A DNA stretch of 25,827 nt from JAVBTT01 sp031556035 (GTDB lineage Bacteria > Bacillota > Clostridia > Oscillospirales > UBA929): positions 1-25,827 of the forward strand of contig JAVBTT010000041.1 in NCBI GenBank assembly GCA_031556035.1, read 5' to 3'. The position numbers and the translations under genes are program-made. Of this stretch, positions 21,826 through 25,827 are shown one piece after another (the stretch's first letter is position 1; each line of letters opens with the position of its first letter). The notes below the pieces were generated by a model. It was not told the DNA's origin, did not search any database, and worked only from the letters and a program-made list of their open reading frames with translations.

Positions 21826-22648
21826 AATCGATTTTGTCGCCCTGGTTTCGGTCAGCATGGCCAACGGCAACGGCGACCCCCTGGACGGGAACCGCCCCCG
21901 CACCGACTACAACGGCTTCGGGGAGATCTCCGACGTGTGTATAAAGCGCAAGCTCCGCAACCGTATGCAGGACATGGGGCAGAGCATCTTTGTGCAGTCG
22001 GACGACCGCTGCGACGATGGCTTCAATAGTTTAAAAACTCGAGCCGACAATGTGCTGGGTGCATCTTCTAATTATAAAACGAAAGATGCATACACCGATA
22101 AAGCGTGCAAAACTTGGATAGATGTACGAAGTTTTGGCCAAGTATTTTCATGGGATAAGGGTGAGTCTTCCAGTGTGCGGGGCCCTGTATCCGTCCACCA
22201 GGCGGTCAGCGTCTCGCCGGTGGAGATCAGCTCCCTCCAGATCACCAAGAGTGTCAACGGAAAGCCCGGAGAAAAGCGCTCGTCCGACACAATGGGCATG
22301 AAGCATGTTGTCCGCTTCGGGCTCTATAAAATCAAGGGTTCCATCAACGTGCAGCTGGCCCAGAAGACCGGCTTTACCGAGGAGGACGCGGCGCTGATCA
22401 AGGAATGCCTGCGCACCCTGTTTGAAAACGACGCCTCCGCCGCCCGCCCCGAGGGCTCCATGGAGGTGTACAAGCTCTACTGGTGGGAGCACAACTGCCC
22501 GGCGGGCCAGTACTCTTCCGCCAGAGTGCACCGCTCGGTTCGCGTCGCGCCCAAGCCCGGCATCGGCACACCCTCCAGCCCCGGGGATTACGAAATAACG
22601 CTGGAGGAGCTGCCCGGCCTGAGCTGTCAAGTCATTGATGGAATATAG
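21809..22648 (+). CDS. cas7c: Cas7c (Csd2), backbone subunit of I-C Cascade
   Basis: A 279-residue RRM-fold backbone protein, several copies of which coat the crRNA spacer. Family-typical segments are LRNKIDFVALVSVSMANGNGDPLDGNRPRTDYNGFGEISDVCIKRKLRNRMQD at the N-terminus, GPVSVHQAVSVSPVEISSLQITKSVNG, DTMGMKHVVRFGLYKIKGSINV and YKLYWWEHNCPAGQYSSARVHRSV. The start is ATG at 21809, with GGAGG 9 bases upstream. A TTG at 21800 is also in frame but badly placed for the SD. It overlaps the end of cas8c. Bases about 22021-22160 are AT-rich (near 39 percent GC, by hand count) and use codons unlike the rest, within an otherwise GC-rich gene. Confidence 0.96.
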   Translation: MSLRNKIDFVALVSVSMANGNGDPLDGNRPRTDYNGFGEISDVCIKRKLRNRMQDMGQSIFVQSDDRCDDGFNSLKTRADNVLGASSNYKTKDAYTDKACKTWIDVRSFGQVFSWDKGESSSVRGPVSVHQAVSVSPVEISSLQITKSVNGKPGEKRSSDTMGMKHVVRFGLYKIKGSINVQLAQKTGFTEEDAALIKECLRTLFENDASAARPEGSMEVYKLYWWEHNCPAGQYSSARVHRSVRVAPKPGIGTPSSPGDYEITLEELPGLSCQVIDGI

Positions 22649-23300
22649 CGAGGAGGAGTTTCTCCAGCTGTCCGGCCTGCAGCACTTTAAATTCTGCCGC
22701 AGGCGCTGGGCGCTTATTCATGTCGAGAAGCAGTGGGCGGAAAACTTCCGCACGACGGACGGAGCGATTATGCACGAAAACGCCCACGACAAGGAGTTTA
22801 CCGAGAGCCGGGGAGACTTGGTCGTCACACGCGGGATGAATGTTTTCTCCCGCGTCCTCGGCGTTTCCGGCGAATGTGATGTGCTGGAGTTTCACCGCGA
22901 TAAAGACGGCATCCCGCTCAGGGGGCGCGATGGGCTTTGGGTTCCCTTCCCGGTTGAGTATAAACGCGGCAGGCCTAACACTCAGAGCGGGGACGCGCTC
23001 CAGCTGTGCGCGCAGGCGATGTGCCTGGAGGAGATGCTGTGCTGCGCTGTTCCCCGCGGCGCTCTGTACTACGGAGAAACTCGCCGCAGAGAGGCGGTGG
23101 AGTTTACGGACGAGCTGCGGCAGTCGGTTCGCGACAGTCTGAGCGAGATGCACCAACACTATCGCAGAGGATATACCCCAAGGGTCAAGCCGACAAAATC
23201 CTGCAACGCGTGCTCCCTTAAGGATTTGTGTGTGCCGAAGCTGATGGGCGGCCGGTCTGTATCCGAGTATATAAGCGGATACATGGGGGATGAGCCATGA
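22638..23300 (+). CDS. cas4: Cas4, RecB-like exonuclease of spacer acquisition
   Basis: A 220-residue PD-(D/E)XK nuclease with an iron-sulfur cluster. It trims and selects PAM-bearing prespacers together with Cas1-Cas2. Four cluster cysteines are in place: Cys20 (FKFCRRRW) and Cys189, Cys192 and Cys198 (SCNACSLKDLC). Nuclease residues are His in GAIMHENAH, Asp in GVSGECDVLEF and the Glu-Tyr-Lys of VEYKRG. The start is taken as ATG at 22638, inside the last codons of cas7c; an in-frame TTG lies just before it. There is no strong SD, so translation probably depends on coupling to cas7c. Its stop overlaps the cas1 ATG (ATGA). Confidence 0.94.
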   Translation: MEYSEEEFLQLSGLQHFKFCRRRWALIHVEKQWAENFRTTDGAIMHENAHDKEFTESRGDLVVTRGMNVFSRVLGVSGECDVLEFHRDKDGIPLRGRDGLWVPFPVEYKRGRPNTQSGDALQLCAQAMCLEEMLCCAVPRGALYYGETRRREAVEFTDELRQSVRDSLSEMHQHYRRGYTPRVKPTKSCNACSLKDLCVPKLMGGRSVSEYISGYMGDEP

Positions 23301-24328
23301 GGCATTTGCTCAACACCCTGTTCGTGACAACGGAGGACGCATACCTCTCTCTGGACGGAGAAAACGTGGTGGTGAACCGGGAACAGCAGGCAATAGCCCG
23401 CTTTCCGCTGCACACCCTGTCCGGGATTATCTGCTTTTCATATCCGGGAGCGTCGCCCGCGCTGATGGGCGCCTGCGCCGCTCGGGAGGTGGCTCTCTCA
23501 TTCTGTACCCCCAGGGGCAGGTTTTTGGCCCGGGCGTGCGGAGAGAGCAACGGAAACGTCTTACTGCGCAGAACACAATACCGGATCGCGGACGACCCGG
23601 AGCAAAGCTGCCGCATTGCTCGCTGTTTTCTGTTCGGGAAAATTCACAATGCCCGCTGGAGCATTGAGCGCACCTGCAGGGATCACGGGCCTCGCGTGGA
23701 TGAGGAAAAGCTGAAGTACGCCTGCGTAACCCTCAAAAGACTGCTGCCCTCCGTTCTTGATGAGGTATCGCTTGATTCACTGCGCGGATTGGAGGGCGTG
23801 TGCGCGGCCGCATATTTCGGGGTCTTTGATGATTTGATCCTCAACCGCAAGGAGGATTTCGCGTTTCGAGGCCGCAACCGCCGTCCGCCGCTGGACAATG
23901 TCAACGCCATGCTCTCCTTTGCGTACAGCCTGCTGGCTCATGACTGCGCCTCGGCGCTGGAGGCTGTCGGCCTGGACTCCTACGTCGGGTTTTTGCACCG
24001 CGACAGACCGGGGCGCACATCGCTGGCGCTGGACCTGATGGAGGAACTGCGCGTCTGCATGGCGGACCGGTTTGTGCTGACGCTCATCAACAACCGCGTT
24101 ATGTCCGGCTCTGATTTTGAGCAGAGGGAAAGCGGCGCAGTCTTGATGAAGGACGCCGCGCGGCGCACATTCCTCCAAAGCTGGCAGCAGAAAAAACAAG
24201 ATACCATAACGCACCCCTATTTGGGCGAGAAAATGCCCTGGGGTTTGGTCCCCTATATGCAGGCCCTCCTGCTGGCGAGGCATCTCCGGGATGATCTGGA
24301 TGCGTATCCGCCTTTCTTGTGGAAGTGA
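23297..24328 (+). CDS. cas1: Cas1 integrase (subtype I-C)
   Basis: A 343-residue metal-dependent integrase that inserts new spacers at the leader end with Cas2. The N-terminal beta domain starts MRHLLNTLFVTTEDAYLSLDGENVVV. The catalytic helical domain has Glu in RGLEGVCAAAYF (near 165), His in VGFLHRDRPGR (near 234) and the acidic LALDLMEELR (near 247), all present. The ATG overlaps the cas4 stop by four bases. cas2 follows after 10 bases. The gene is complete, so the locus should be able to acquire spacers. Confidence 0.96.
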   Translation: MRHLLNTLFVTTEDAYLSLDGENVVVNREQQAIARFPLHTLSGIICFSYPGASPALMGACAAREVALSFCTPRGRFLARACGESNGNVLLRRTQYRIADDPEQSCRIARCFLFGKIHNARWSIERTCRDHGPRVDEEKLKYACVTLKRLLPSVLDEVSLDSLRGLEGVCAAAYFGVFDDLILNRKEDFAFRGRNRRPPLDNVNAMLSFAYSLLAHDCASALEAVGLDSYVGFLHRDRPGRTSLALDLMEELRVCMADRFVLTLINNRVMSGSDFEQRESGAVLMKDAARRTFLQSWQQKKQDTITHPYLGEKMPWGLVPYMQALLLARHLRDDLDAYPPFLWK

Positions 24329-24338
24329 AGGTTATTTT

Positions 24339-24629
24339 ATGCTGGTACTTGTAACCTACGATGTCAACACGCAGGAGGCCGCCGGCCGGAAACGCCTGCG
24401 GCAGATCGCGAAGCAGTGCGTCAATTACGGTCAGCGGGTGCAGAACTCGGTGTTTGAGTGCCTTCTGGACGCTGCGCAATGCCGTATGTTGCAAGCAAGG
24501 CTGTGCGCAATCATGGATCCTGAGCTCGACAGCCTGCGTTTCTATTATTTGGGAAACAGCTATGACACTAAAGTTGAGCACTTTGGCGCGGGCGACACCT
24601 ATCACCCGGAAGGGCCGCTTATCGTATAA
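24339..24629 (+). CDS. cas2: Cas2, structural partner of Cas1
   Basis: A 96-residue ferredoxin-fold protein. It begins MLVLVTYDVNTQEAAGRKRLRQIAKQC, where the early Asp (YDV) is the family signature, followed by YGQRVQNSVFECLLDAAQCRML and a C-terminal strand DSLRFYYLG. The start at ATG 24339 is preferred over an earlier in-frame start at 24291, which would lie inside cas1. GTGAAGG precedes it by 7 bases. It is the last cas gene; the CRISPR leader follows directly. Confidence 0.95.
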   Translation: MLVLVTYDVNTQEAAGRKRLRQIAKQCVNYGQRVQNSVFECLLDAAQCRMLQARLCAIMDPELDSLRFYYLGNSYDTKVEHFGAGDTYHPEGPLIV

Positions 24630-24795
24630 GCTCTGTGCGAAGCTCAAGCTCCCATGCTTTTGCGTCAGGTTCGCACCAGTTTTTAAGGTGTCTGCATTGA
24701 CATGCAATTGCCTTAAAGCATGAGAGCAAGACTGTATTGCTTACTATTTGCGCAAAAGCGACAATTCGGAGGGCGCTGTTTTGTCGTCTTTTGCC
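24630..24795 (+). promoter_or_regulatory. CRISPR leader
   Basis: A 166-base, comparatively AT-rich stretch between the cas2 stop and the first repeat. It has TTGACA at 24697-24702 as a possible -35, but no good -10 at 17 bases. An inverted pair GCTTTTGCG (24656-24664) / CGCAAAAGC (24751-24759) spans it. No gene is seen. Position and composition make it the leader where new spacers enter and the array transcript starts. Confidence 0.7.
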
Positions 24796-25827
24796 GTCGC
24801 TCCCCACCCGGGGAGCGTGGATTTAAATCATCGTGGGCATTGCCTTGATGGTCTTTTGCAAGGTCGCTCCCCACCCGGGGAGCGTGGATTTAAATCCCGC
24901 CCGTGTGGTTGCAAGGATGATTGGGCGTGTCGCTCCCCCCCCGGGGAGCGTGGATTTAAATACCATCGCCAAGCGAACGTGGGAGTATCTGGGGGGTCGC
25001 TCCCCACCCGGGGAGCGTGGATTTAAATGTCGATCTCTATGCAGTCGATGTCCGGCTTGGCCGTCGCTCCCCACCCGGGGAGCGTGGATTTAAATCAAAG
25101 AATACTTGCTTACAAAGAGCACGAACGAGGTCGCTCCCCACCCGGGGAGCGTGGATTTAAATCTCCCACGGCGCCCGCTCCAGCCAGCGGGTTTGAGTCG
25201 CTCCCCACCCGGGGAGCGTGGATTTAAATTATTCTTTTCGGCGACGGCAACAACGGCAAATCGGTCGCTCCCCACCCGGGGAGCGTGGATTTAAATAGAC
25301 AAATCACGCTTGCGATGGCTGCCATTCTTCGTCGCTCCCCACCCGGGGAGCGTGGATTTAAATACGGTACGGGCGGGACCATGCCCCGGTGCCGCCGGTC
25401 GCTCCCCACCCGGGGAGCGTGGATTTAAATTTCGCGCGTATATGTGCGTGTATACGCACCCACGAGTCGCTCCCCACCCGGGGAGCGTTGATTTAACTAA
25501 CATAGTCAGGATGTCGTCAAGGAGTGGGAGGACGTCGCTCCCCACCCGGGGAGCGTGGATTTAAATCCCGGAGCGCCGGGACAAGGTGGCGAACGCCCCG
25601 TCGCTCCCCACCCGGGGAGCGTGGATTTCAATGTCTTTTTGCAGGCGCACCAGCGTCTCCGCATAGGTCGCTCCCCACCCGGGGAGCGTGGAATTAAATG
25701 GCCCTTGACGTTCGTGCAAAAATCAAATGCCACTCGTCGCTCCCCACCCGGGGAGCGTGGATTTAAATATCGCGCTGCAAAAGATGTTCGAGGCCCCGGA
25801 CGGGTCGCTCCCCACCCGGGGAGCGTG
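24796..25827 (+). CRISPR. subtype I-C CRISPR array, 15 full repeats and one cut by the window edge
   Basis: The 33-base repeat consists of GT, the stem CGCTCCCC, loop ACCC, stem GGGGAGCG, then TGGATTTAAAT. Full repeats start at 24796, 24863, 24929, 24996, 25063, 25130, 25197, 25264, 25331, 25398, 25466, 25534, 25600, 25667 and 25736; a partial one starts at 25804. The 15 spacers are 33-36 bases, mostly 34, all different. Variants: the repeat at 24929 has loop CCCC; 25466 has TTGATTTAACT at its end; 25600 ends TTTCAAT; 25667 has GAATTAAAT. The array continues past the window. Stem and length match I-C repeats, which more often end ATTGAAAT. Transcription is rightward from the leader, and Cas5c would cut 3' of the stem, leaving the TGGATTTAAAT handle. 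Confidence 0.98.

Noticed and set aside
25029..25062. Spacer 4 shares 13 bases (GCAGTCGATGTCC) with the GH105 gene near 3025-3037, a possible self-target
   Set aside because: Only 13 of 34 bases match, which is within chance for a window of this size, and the match is not a full protospacer.
24748..25733. Long open frames on both strands across the CRISPR array
   Set aside because: They arise from the repeat, which gives recurring peptides such as APHPGSVDLN and PRSPGGER; they are not genes.

Overview
The window is a GC-rich stretch of what looks like a Clostridia chromosome, possibly Oscillospirales-like. This is an inference from gene content: a short ACT-type serA, a small PspC protein, formate-tetrahydrofolate ligase, a BMP lipoprotein, an SLH-anchored surface protein and a subtype I-C CRISPR-Cas locus. 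Strong Shine-Dalgarno sequences, TTG/GTG starts and sigma-A type promoters with 17-18 bp spacers also fit. No rRNA or tRNA genes were seen.

The left half (1-13.1 kb) is almost entirely minus strand. Read in the direction of transcription, from right to left, it holds: a BMP-family substrate-binding lipoprotein; rplM-rpsI with its own promoter and terminator; fhs followed by a padR regulator; an aspartate-family amino-acid operon (hom, a phosphoglycerate-mutase-like proposed homoserine kinase, a DUF975-like membrane protein, aspartate kinase); a GH105 hydrolase with a sugar isomerase/epimerase-like TIM-barrel protein; a PspC protein; and serA. Hom, the proposed homoserine kinase and aspartate kinase would carry carbon from aspartate to phosphohomoserine. 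Threonine synthase and aspartate-semialdehyde dehydrogenase are not in the window.

The middle (13.4-16.6 kb, plus strand) holds a secreted protein with four Ig/cadherin-like repeats and three SLH domains, then an aldo/keto reductase. Strong hairpins separate these from the CRISPR locus.

The right part (16.7-25.8 kb, plus strand) is a complete subtype I-C locus in standard order: cas3-cas5c-cas8c-cas7c-cas4-cas1-cas2. It is followed by a leader and an array of 15 full repeats plus one cut off by the window edge. The cas genes overlap or nearly abut, so they are probably one transcript. Within cas8c a perfect SD precedes an in-frame TTG, which would give the separate small subunit Cas11c.

Non-coding structure includes three copies (one a half) of a palindromic MITE/REP-like element with TACTAAT-type ends, two inverted copies of another GC-rich palindromic repeat, and several CCCCCGC-type hairpins. 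I see no clearly new system. The points most worth a second look are the internal Cas11c start, the non-canonical homoserine kinase operon, a spacer that reads as a phage-type helicase Walker A motif, and the palindromic elements.
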